From positions 1 through 13,796 of the forward strand of contig JAVEEE010000140.1 in NCBI GenBank assembly GCA_030840615.1: a stretch of 13,796 nucleotides of DNA, written 5' to 3'. This DNA is from Frankiaceae bacterium (lineage in GTDB: Bacteria > Actinomycetota > Actinomycetes > JAFAQI01). Of this stretch, positions 1 through 5,952 are shown piece after piece. The notes under the pieces were generated by a model that did not search any database, was not told the DNA's origin, and saw nothing but the letters and a program-made list of their open reading frames with translations. The translations under genes were made by a program, and so were the position numbers. Every line of letters begins with the position of its first letter. Within the stretch, counting starts at the first letter, position 1.

Positions 1-1071
1 ACGGTCTACCTGTTCACCCGCGACGATCCAGGCACCTCGCACTGCGGCAAGACCTGCCGCGAGACCTGGCCCCGGGTCATCACCCACGGCAAGCCGCAGG
101 CCGGACCGGGCATCAACCAGAGCAAGCTCAGGCAGACACCGAAACACCAGGTGACCTACTACGGCCATCCGCTCTACTACTACGCCGGAGACAACGCCAC
201 GGCCGGCCGGACGAACGGCCAGGGCAGGTCGTCATTCGGCGGGCGGTGGTGGGTCGTCAGCCCGCAGGGCAAGGCCGGCACCGGCGTCACGATCCGGACG
301 CACTCGACCCCCGACGGCAGCGCGGTGGCCGGCCCGCTTGGCAGCGGCCGCACGCTCTACATGCTCTCGACCGACACCACGTCGCGCTTCGCCTGCACCA
401 CGGCGGATGGATGCACTTACACGTGGCCGCCGCTGATCACGACCGGAAGACCGCACGCCGGCACGGGCACGTCCGCGTCACTGCTGGGCACGAGACTGCG
501 CGGCAACGGAACGCGCCAGGTGACTTACAATGGGCACCCGCTCTACTACTACTCGGCCGACAGTCGGGCCGGGCAGGACCGTGGCCAGTGCTTCCTGCAG
601 CACCCCGGCACCTGGTACATGCTCACGAAGAACGGCAAGGCCAACAAGACCGGTTGCGGTTCCGGCGCGGGCGCCACCGAGTGCACGCACCCGACGACCG
701 GGACGATTTCCACGTCGGCGAGCGGCCTGCTCATCGACGGCCTCGGGTGCACGGTCTACGAGTTCCAGGGCGACGCGCATCCCGCGTCGTCCTCGACCTG
801 TACGACGGCGCAGTGCACGAGCGCCTGGCCGCCGGTGGTCACGACAGCCGGCACTCATGCTCAAGGTGGGGCGCAGAGCGGCATGCTCGCAACGATCTCC
901 CGCTCGGAAGGCTCGCAGGTCACCTACAACGGCTACCCGCTCTACTACTACGTCGGGGACGGCACCGCCGGGCAGGCGACCGGCCAGGCCGCGTATGCGT
1001 TCGGCCATCACTGGTACCGCATGAACCAGAGCGGTGCGCCGTACTGCGGTGGCTACGGCTGCCTGGGCTGA
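1..1071 (+). CDS. Secreted repeat protein, Lipoprotein_15 type (5' truncated by window edge)
   Basis: The reading frame is open from base 1 and ends with TGA at 1069-1071, so the start and any signal or lipobox lie outside the window. About three copies of a module of roughly 100 residues are visible. Each begins with a line such as TVYLFTRDD, TLYMLSTDT or TVYEFQGDA, then a Cys pair (CGKTC, CTTADGC, CTTAQC), then a TWP or AWPP line, and ends with VTYxGxPLYYY followed by a G/Q-rich stretch and a W-containing strand. This is the pattern of the 'secreted repeat of unknown function' family (PF03640), found in actinobacterial lipoproteins and exported proteins. The role of the family is not established; cell-surface location is inferred from the family and the paired cysteines. 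It converges on the pirin gene with a 9-nt gap. Confidence 0.85.
   Translation, partial: TVYLFTRDDPGTSHCGKTCRETWPRVITHGKPQAGPGINQSKLRQTPKHQVTYYGHPLYYYAGDNATAGRTNGQGRSSFGGRWWVVSPQGKAGTGVTIRTHSTPDGSAVAGPLGSGRTLYMLSTDTTSRFACTTADGCTYTWPPLITTGRPHAGTGTSASLLGTRLRGNGTRQVTYNGHPLYYYSADSRAGQDRGQCFLQHPGTWYMLTKNGKANKTGCGSGAGATECTHPTTGTISTSASGLLIDGLGCTVYEFQGDAHPASSSTCTTAQCTSAWPPVVTTAGTHAQGGAQSGMLATISRSEGSQVTYNGYPLYYYVGDGTAGQATGQAAYAFGHHWYRMNQSGAPYCGGYGCLG
169..951 (+). repeat. Three-copy coding repeat core in the secreted repeat gene
   Basis: The 15-base string CCGCTCTACTACTAC occurs identically at 169-183, 538-552 and 937-951, encoding the PLYYY core of each protein repeat. The surrounding modules have diverged at both DNA and protein level, while this core is conserved to the base. 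Spacing is 369 and 399 bases, so the modules differ in length. Confidence 0.8.
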
Positions 1072-1080
1072 ACCTGCGCG

Positions 1081-1824
1081 TCAGGCCGCGAGTGCGGCGT
1101 GCATCTCCCAGACGAGGATCTCCGCCGGTGTCGTGGCGGTGACCTGCTGGCCGCCGGTGGCGGTGAAGCGCACGGCGTCGCCTTCGGCGAGGTTGCCGGC
1201 GCCTTCGAGCGACACCGCTCCCTGCGCGACGAAAAGATGCAGGTAGGGCGCGTCCGGCAGATGCACGCTCACGCCGGGCGCTAGCCGGGCGGCATACAGA
1301 GCGGCGTAGCGGTTCTTGATGCGGATCGCAGCCGCATCGGCGTGCTGATCCATGCCGGAGGCCACCGGGACGAGCCCCGCACTCAGCAGCTCGCTGTCGA
1401 TCTCCAGCTGCTCGTAGCCGGGCGCGATGCCGGTCTCGTCGGGCACCACCCACATCTGCACGAAGTGCACCGGGTCGTGCAGGGGACTGTCTCGACGCGC
1501 GTCGTTCTTCTCCGAGTGGAGGATGCCGGTGCCGGCGCTCATACGCTGGGCGAGGCCGGGGTAGATGACGCCGTTGTGGCCCTGCGAGTCCTGGTGCACG
1601 AGCTGGCCGCGAAGCACCCAGGTCACGATTTCCATGTCCCGGTGCGGGTGGGTCTCGAAGCCGGTGCCGGGCGCGACGATGTCGTCGTTGTTGACGAGCA
1701 GCAGCCCGTGGTGGGTGTTACGGGCGTCGTAGTGATGGCCGAAGGAGAACGAGTGCTTCGAGTCGAGCCAGCCGACGTCGGTCTTCAGCCGCTGGTCCGC
1801 GCGCCGCACGTCAACGCCACGCAT
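1081..1824 (-). CDS. Pirin family protein (bicupin, YhhW-like)
   Basis: A 247-residue protein. The N-terminal cupin carries the pirin signature: THPHRDMEIVTWVLRG around residues 58-73 and AGTGILHSEKN around 97-107. The four metal ligands of pirins can be placed at His59, His61, His103 and Glu105. The opening VRRADQR...GWLDSKHSFSFG is typical of the family. Pirins are cytoplasmic iron-binding proteins; some members (YhhW, human pirin) have quercetin 2,3-dioxygenase activity, but the physiological substrate here is unknown. The ATG at 1824 is chosen because the family homology begins about there; a GTG at 1839 would add five residues, and neither has a strong ribosome binding site. It lies 43 nt downstream of the OsmC-family gene on the same strand and is probably co-transcribed with it. 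Confidence 0.9.
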   Translation of the reverse strand: MRGVDVRRADQRLKTDVGWLDSKHSFSFGHHYDARNTHHGLLLVNNDDIVAPGTGFETHPHRDMEIVTWVLRGQLVHQDSQGHNGVIYPGLAQRMSAGTGILHSEKNDARRDSPLHDPVHFVQMWVVPDETGIAPGYEQLEIDSELLSAGLVPVASGMDQHADAAAIRIKNRYAALYAARLAPGVSVHLPDAPYLHLFVAQGAVSLEGAGNLAEGDAVRFTATGGQQVTATTPAEILVWEMHAALAA

Positions 1825-1867
1825 CGTCGGAGTAGCCACGGCAGCGTCAACCGGACAGCGGCGCCGG

Positions 1868-2278
1868 TCATTCCGGGCTCGGCATCTCCTCGAGCCGGGT
1901 GTGGATGCGAACACCGGACTTCAGGGTCTTCGTCACCGGGGTGCGCTCCGAGATGTCGAGCAGTCGCGCGCGCTGATCGTCGTCGAGGGCACCAGCGAGC
2001 GACAGCACTCGACTGATCCGCTGCTCGTCGCCGTCGACTGTCAGCACGAGCTGCACTCCGACGTCCCCGAGGGGCCAGCCCTTGCGTTCGGCATACATCC
2101 GCAGCGTGATCGCCGTACAGGCACCGAGGCCCGACAGCAACAGCCCGTACGGCGACGGCCCGGTGTCCTCGCCGCGGTTCGTCACGGGTTCGTCGGCGGT
2201 CAGGATGTGCTTGCCGGCGCGGATCTCGACTCGGTAGCCAAGGATGTTGGTGGCGGAGGCGCGGGCCAGCTGGCTCAT
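1868..2278 (-). CDS. OsmC family protein lacking the second redox cysteine
   Basis: A 136-residue protein, the usual length for OsmC/YhfA-like proteins. The motif SGLGACTAIT places the conserved first cysteine at Cys54 at the start of the central helix, followed by MYAERKGWPL and a VQL strand. The C-terminal motif reads RTPVTKTLKSG: Thr113 stands where peroxidase members (OsmC, Ohr) have the second cysteine (CPVS or CPYS), and there is no other cysteine near it. OsmC and Ohr reduce organic hydroperoxides with a Cys pair, so a classical thiol-peroxidase cycle is doubtful here; the family assignment is firm but the activity is open. The ATG at 2276-2278 sits just before the MSQLARASA N-terminus; longer frames upstream look non-coding. 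It is first in an operon with the downstream pirin and divergent from the second pirin, with 50 nt between starts. Confidence 0.85.
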   Translation of the reverse strand: MSQLARASATNILGYRVEIRAGKHILTADEPVTNRGEDTGPSPYGLLLSGLGACTAITLRMYAERKGWPLGDVGVQLVLTVDGDEQRISRVLSLAGALDDDQRARLLDISERTPVTKTLKSGVRIHTRLEEMPSPE

Positions 2279-2328
2279 GGCATCAGCCTGGCATGACGCC
2301 CGGCGGTCGTCGGGCGCAGACTGTCGAT
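2279..2328. promoter_or_regulatory. Divergent intergenic region between OsmC-family and second pirin genes
   Basis: Only 50 bases separate the two start codons, so both promoters must lie here or overlap the genes. There is no clear Shine-Dalgarno sequence before either start. The stretch directly before the pirin ATG (CTGTCGATATG) allows a leaderless or near-leaderless transcript. No confident operator palindrome was seen. Confidence 0.4.
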
Positions 2329-3267
2329 ATGAGTGGCCCGGTCGACCTTGCCGATACGTCTGACGTCGCCGAGTCCGCGGGCGCGGCACCCGCTCCAACC
2401 GTCGAGGTCATGCAAGGACGAGAAGCGACAGTTGGCCAGATCACGGTCCGCCGGGTGCTGCCACGGCGACTGCGCCGCAGTGTCGGCGCATGGTGCTTCG
2501 CCGACCACATGGGGCCGACGCTGGTCGACGAGACCCACACGGTCGACATCGGGCCGCACCCCCACCTCGGGTTGCACACGGTCACCTGGCTGATCGCGGG
2601 CGAGCTGCTGCACCGCGACTCACTCGGCTCCGAGCAGGTGATCCGACCCGGACAGCTCAACCTCATGACGGCCGGCCACGGCGTCGCGCACGCCGAGGAG
2701 GCGACCGGCCACTACCGCGGGCAGCTGGCCGGCGTACAGATGTGGGTCGCCCAACCTGAGGAGACGCGGCACGGAGCACCGGCGTTCGAGCACCACCCCG
2801 AGCTGCCTCGGGTGTCACTCGGCGCGGGCGAGGCGACCGTGCTGGTCGGCGCGTTCGGCGACGTGATGTCGCCGGCGCGTGCCGACACACCGCTGGTCGG
2901 CGTCGATGGCGTGCTGACCGCGGGCGCGAGCAGGTGGCCGCTGCGCCCGGACTTCGAATACGCCGTCGTGGTCCTCGACGGCGTCGTGGGCATCAACGAC
3001 AAGGCGATAGTGCCGGGCCAGCTCGGCTATCTGGGCGAGGGTCGCGAGGAGCTGACCCTGCTGTCGACCGCGCCGGCGAGGGTGCTGTTGCTCGGCGGGG
3101 AGCCCTTCCCGGAGCCGCTCCTCATGTACTGGAACTACGTCGCCCGCACCCGCGCGGAGATCGACGAGGCGGCGCGGCAGTGGAACGCCCATGATCCGCG
3201 GTTCGGCGACGTCGCGTCACCGCTGACCCGGATCCCGTCGCCACTGCCCCCATGGCCGAGCGGCTAG
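2329..3267 (+). CDS. Second pirin family protein, with N-terminal extension
   Basis: A 312-residue bicupin. After about 35 residues of acidic, alanine-rich leader, the pirin fold starts near ITVRRVLPRR. The iron-site motifs are GPHPHLGLHTVTWLIAGE and AGHGVAHAEE, giving ligands His77, His79, His121 and Glu123. The C-terminal cupin ends with GGEPFPEPLLMYWNYV, a line seen in the group of longer actinobacterial and proteobacterial pirins. It is a different subgroup from the neighbouring pirin (HPHLGLHT against HPHRDMEI), so this is not a recent tandem duplication. The ATG at 2329 is preferred; an in-frame ATG at 2293 would add 12 residues that run into the divergent promoter region. The gene is divergent from the OsmC-pirin operon. 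Substrate unknown; redox or stress function inferred from family and neighbours. Confidence 0.88.
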   Translation: MSGPVDLADTSDVAESAGAAPAPTVEVMQGREATVGQITVRRVLPRRLRRSVGAWCFADHMGPTLVDETHTVDIGPHPHLGLHTVTWLIAGELLHRDSLGSEQVIRPGQLNLMTAGHGVAHAEEATGHYRGQLAGVQMWVAQPEETRHGAPAFEHHPELPRVSLGAGEATVLVGAFGDVMSPARADTPLVGVDGVLTAGASRWPLRPDFEYAVVVLDGVVGINDKAIVPGQLGYLGEGREELTLLSTAPARVLLLGGEPFPEPLLMYWNYVARTRAEIDEAARQWNAHDPRFGDVASPLTRIPSPLPPWPSG

Positions 3268-3286
3268 CGGGGCGACAGCTAGCGGG
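3263..3286. repeat. 9-bp direct repeat containing both convergent stop codons
   Basis: GCTAGCGGG occurs at 3263-3271 and 3278-3286. The first copy contains the TAG of the plus-strand pirin and the second the stop (CTA on the plus strand) of the minus-strand gene. The GCTAGC part is itself palindromic. It may be chance. Confidence 0.5.
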
Positions 3287-3605
3287 AGAGCGCGCGCTCG
3301 AGCTGGGCCTTCGTCATCTTCGAGCGGCCCTCGATGCCCTTCTGCTTCGCCTCGTTGTAGAGCTGCGCCTTCGTCCGTCCTGCGGGCCCCTTGTGTGAGC
3401 GAAGCCCGCCGCGCCGGCCGGAGGAGATGTCCTGCACCGACGTGCGGCTCTTCTGCTTGGCCTCGCCGGCTCGCGCGCGCTCTTTGTTGACCGTACGGGC
3501 GGCGATCTCCTCGGCCTTCTTCTCTGACGTCCCACGGTCGCGGAGACCGTCCTTGATGTGGTCGTACTGGCGCTCCCGCTTCTTGTTCCAGGCCTGCTGC
3601 GGCAT
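3279..3605 (-). CDS. Small basic protein with SAP/Rho-N-like C-terminus (DUF7218-like)
   Basis: A 108-residue, very Lys/Arg-rich protein starting MPQQAWNKKRERQYDHIKDG, with family-like phrases GTSEKKAEEIAARTVNKERA and a C-terminal helix-turn-helix-like stretch, AQLYNEAKQKGIEGRSKMTK. The pattern 'LxxxAkxkgIeGrSkMtKaqL' is that of SAP or Rho N-terminal-like nucleic-acid-binding motifs. Relatives are common in actinomycetes and are often labelled 'plasmid stabilization protein' or DUF7218; I know of no demonstrated function. The start is supported by AGGGAG six nt before the ATG. It is likely cytoplasmic and may bind DNA or RNA (inference). It lies 62 nt downstream of the small ORF at 3668-3829 on the same strand. 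Confidence 0.8.
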   Translation of the reverse strand: MPQQAWNKKRERQYDHIKDGLRDRGTSEKKAEEIAARTVNKERARAGEAKQKSRTSVQDISSGRRGGLRSHKGPAGRTKAQLYNEAKQKGIEGRSKMTKAQLERALSR

Positions 3606-3667
3606 GTGGATCTCCCTGAGACAGCGGTCGAACGGGTTGGTTGAGTCATTCCCCGATCGCTGCGCCG

Positions 3668-3829
3668 CTAGTCGGCGGCGGGCCGCTGGAAGGGCAGCGC
3701 GCCGTCACGCGCCTGCTCCAGCACCTCGATCGCTTGGGCGATGAGGGCTGCCGACTCGTCGTCCCCACGCTTTACCGCGGCGGTGTATTCACGCCGGGCC
3801 CGAATCAGGCTGTCGTCGATCTGCAGCAC
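3668..3829 (-). CDS. Small hypothetical protein, 53 residues
   Basis: I do not recognise a family. From the GTG at 3827-3829 it reads VLQIDDSLIRARREYTAAVK and continues with two short acidic/alanine helices to a TAG at 3668. Codon third positions are almost all G or C and the composition looks like a soluble two- or three-helix protein, which favours real coding. The frame stays open upstream to an ATG at 3997 (109 residues), but that part is proline/arginine-rich and contains strong hairpins, so I do not include it. An in-frame TTG at 3851-3853 is another possible start. No strong ribosome binding site is visible. It may be co-transcribed with the downstream basic protein gene. Confidence 0.5.
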   Translation of the reverse strand: MLQIDDSLIRARREYTAAVKRGDDESAALIAQAIEVLEQARDGALPFQRPAAD

Positions 3830-3881
3830 GTCTCTGAGAGTGACAGCGCGCAAGCCCGGCGGGGAGCGAAATCCCTCTTCT

Positions 3882-3913
3882 TCGGCCGAACGGGTGAACC
3901 CGTATTCGGCCGA
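3882..3913. promoter_or_regulatory. Long perfect hairpin in the leader region before the propeller gene
   Basis: TCGGCCGAA (3882-3890) pairs with TTCGGCCGA (3905-3913), and inside it CGGGT (3891-3895) pairs with ACCCG (3898-3902), leaving a two-base TA bulge and a tight TGAA-type loop. A smaller hairpin, GGGA/TCCC at 3862-3875, lies just before it. Neither strand has a T-run after the stem, so this is not a standard intrinsic terminator. The rest of 3830-4011 shows no further gene; its 3' end carries the ribosome binding site for the next gene. A regulatory or structured-RNA role is a guess. Confidence 0.4.
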
Positions 3914-4011
3914 CCAGCGCACGGCGCGGGCCGATCGCGCGTATGGCGGGGAAGGAGTCGAGCCGTTGCCGGCGAAGCCTGCGCGGAACCCGACCAAGCA
4001 GGAGGATCCGC

Positions 4012-5952
4012 ATGCGTCGCCGTCGTGGCGTGCTCATCGCTTTCATTGCCGCTGCGTTCGCCGCCCTCATGGGCACCGGAGGTGCCGCGACGCCTTCGTC
4101 CGGGCACCTCGGCCCGTCGCACCGGTCGCTCTCCTATACGACGGTTATCCAGGCGGGCAACATCGACGGACTTGTCGTCGGGCTCGAAGGCGTCTTCACC
4201 TGCCCGCCGGCGAGCCAGGATCCGGCTGACGCATTGTGCGACCACTACGCGCTGTCGGTCGATGTCCCCCCTTCCTACTGGGACACCCATCACGGTGGTG
4301 TGCAGATCGTCGTGCCGGCCGACTTCTTCGGCTACGCCTACACGCCCGCCAACACCCTTGCCGCCTCCTCGGGCTGGACCGGCAAGGCCCATGTCATGAC
4401 GATCCCCAACGCCTCGGGTCGCTACGAGATCCGGCTGGCGCCGTACTTCGCGTTCGGCACGTCGAAGGTGACCGCCGCGTTCGTGAGTGCCCCGGGTGCG
4501 GACAAGGTGCTGCACGGTCACGCCTTCACCGCCTATCACGGTCTGGCGCTCAGCCGGCAGCCGAAGAAGAAGCCGGCCAACCACGCCATCCCCTACCACG
4601 GGCCCAAGCTGGCGTTCCGTGCGACCTACGTGCATCGCGGAGCGGCCGAACCGACCATCGGTGTCGACAAGAGGGGTGCGGCGTTCTTCGTCGCTGCGGC
4701 CTTCGACGCGCTGCCGGACAATCCGGCGCACAAGAACGAGCCGCGCACGGTGGTGCTGCGATCGACCGATCAGAACAAGAGCTGGCACTCCGTGCAACCG
4801 CCGCTGGTGGCGGGTACCGGCGACGGGCAGCCGGCGACATTGGACCCCTACGTCTACGTCGACCGCGACTACGGTCGCGTGTTCGACATCGACCTCGCCC
4901 TCGCCGGCTCCTATCTCTCCTACAGCGACGACGAGGGCAAGACCTGGAACCGTGGCGCGGCCATCAGCGTCTTCGGCGCCAACGACCACCAGACCCTGTT
5001 CGCGGGCCCGCCGACTGCGGGACTCAAGACAGTCGACCCGGCGTTCCCGAAGATCCTCTACTACTGCGTCAACCAGATCGATGGCTCGTACTGCTCCCGC
5101 AGCCTCGACGGTGGCCGCACCTTCACCAACACCGGCACTCCGGTGTTCCCGCCCGCCGACGCACAGCCGCAGAACGGGGTGCCGTTCTGCGGTGGCCTGC
5201 ACGGTCACGGGGTGACCGACTCGAAGGGCCGTGCCTTCATGCCGCGGGGCTTCTGCGGCGCACCGGAACTCGCCATCTCAGCCGACGCCGGCACGACATG
5301 GAACCGGGTCAACATCGACAAGGCGATCAAGGGCAACGGCGCGAGCAACATCGGTGCCCAGGGCATCCAGGACTCTATCGCGGTCGACACCCGCGACAAC
5401 CTCTACTACGTCTGGTACGACGACACCTACAAGCTGCCTTACCTCTCGATCTCCACCGACCACGGCAAGAGCTGGACGCGGCCACGCATGATCGCGCCGC
5501 CCGGCGTGCAGGCCGTCGACTTCCCGACCATCGACGCGGGCACGCCCGGCCGGATCGCGATCACGTTCCCCGGGACCCGGTCGAAGGACGACGGTGACAT
5601 CACCCGGCCGTGGAACTCCTACGTCGTCGAGTCCGTCAACGCCTTGTCGTCGCGGCCTACGTTCCTGTCGGTCGTCGCCAACCGCGGCGGCCTGGCCGAC
5701 CCGATCCACCGCGGCGACTGCGACGGCCGGTGCGGGCGGATGTATGACTTCCTCGACATCGTTCGTGCCCCAGACGTCCGCGGCACGATCTGGGCTACGG
5801 CGACGGACACCTGCACAACGCAGGCGTTTTGCAACACCCGGCGGGTTGCCGGCTACGCCGCCGCCACCGGCGAGCACGGTGCCTCCGACTCACGCGACGG
5901 TGTCGTCTACCGCCAGGTGTCCGGCCCGCCCCTGATGGCGCGCCGGAAGTAG
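4012..5952 (+). CDS. Exported Asp-box (BNR) beta-propeller protein, sialidase-like
   Basis: A 646-residue protein. The start is fixed by AGGAGGA (4000-4006) five nt before the ATG. A signal peptide follows: MRRRR, a hydrophobic core (about residues 6-20) and a probable cut near GGAATPSS. Residues of about 40-200 form a separate Cys-containing beta-rich domain (VDVPPSYW, IVVPADFFGYAY) of unknown type, followed by a KKK linker. The C-terminal two thirds holds Asp-boxes S-x-D-x-G-x-T-W at residues 251 (STDQNKSW, degenerate), 305 (SDDEGKTW), 364 (SLDGGRTF), 423 (SADAGTTW) and 481 (STDHGKSW), spaced 54-59 residues apart as in propeller blades. Such folds occur in sialidases and other exported glycosidases, but also in non-enzymatic proteins. 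I could not place the arginine triad or Tyr/Glu pair of sialidases, so the enzyme name is not justified. Its 3' end overlaps the convergent kinase gene by 63 nt. Confidence 0.8.
   Translation: MRRRRGVLIAFIAAAFAALMGTGGAATPSSGHLGPSHRSLSYTTVIQAGNIDGLVVGLEGVFTCPPASQDPADALCDHYALSVDVPPSYWDTHHGGVQIVVPADFFGYAYTPANTLAASSGWTGKAHVMTIPNASGRYEIRLAPYFAFGTSKVTAAFVSAPGADKVLHGHAFTAYHGLALSRQPKKKPANHAIPYHGPKLAFRATYVHRGAAEPTIGVDKRGAAFFVAAAFDALPDNPAHKNEPRTVVLRSTDQNKSWHSVQPPLVAGTGDGQPATLDPYVYVDRDYGRVFDIDLALAGSYLSYSDDEGKTWNRGAAISVFGANDHQTLFAGPPTAGLKTVDPAFPKILYYCVNQIDGSYCSRSLDGGRTFTNTGTPVFPPADAQPQNGVPFCGGLHGHGVTDSKGRAFMPRGFCGAPELAISADAGTTWNRVNIDKAIKGNGASNIGAQGIQDSIAVDTRDNLYYVWYDDTYKLPYLSISTDHGKSWTRPRMIAPPGVQAVDFPTIDAGTPGRIAITFPGTRSKDDGDITRPWNSYVVESVNALSSRPTFLSVVANRGGLADPIHRGDCDGRCGRMYDFLDIVRAPDVRGTIWATATDTCTTQAFCNTRRVAGYAAATGEHGASDSRDGVVYRQVSGPPLMARRK

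Noticed and set aside
1491..1505. GGGACTGTCTCG as a DosR half-site pair.
   Set aside because: Only the left half matches; the right half does not, and the site is inside the pirin gene.
3279..3605. 'Plasmid stabilization protein' as evidence of a plasmid or mobile element.
   Set aside because: The label is inherited from automatic annotation; no replication, partition, transposase or integrase gene, nor terminal repeats, are present.
3855..3905. Possible tRNA or tRNA remnant: the minus-strand translation contains EEEGF, as often seen in antisense translations of tRNA T-arms.
   Set aside because: The T-loop TTC is absent (GCGAAAT instead), no cloverleaf or anticodon arm can be drawn, and the preceding bases belong to the small ORF.
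3830..3997. N-terminal extension of the small ORF to an ATG at 3997, giving 109 residues.
   Set aside because: The extension is Pro/Arg-rich, covers strong hairpins and has no ribosome binding site; coding character starts near the GTG at 3829.
3805..5208. Minus-strand open frame of 467 codons opposite the propeller gene.
   Set aside because: It is antisense to a gene with signal peptide, perfect ribosome binding site and Asp-boxes; its translation has no recognisable motif and is the usual high-GC shadow.
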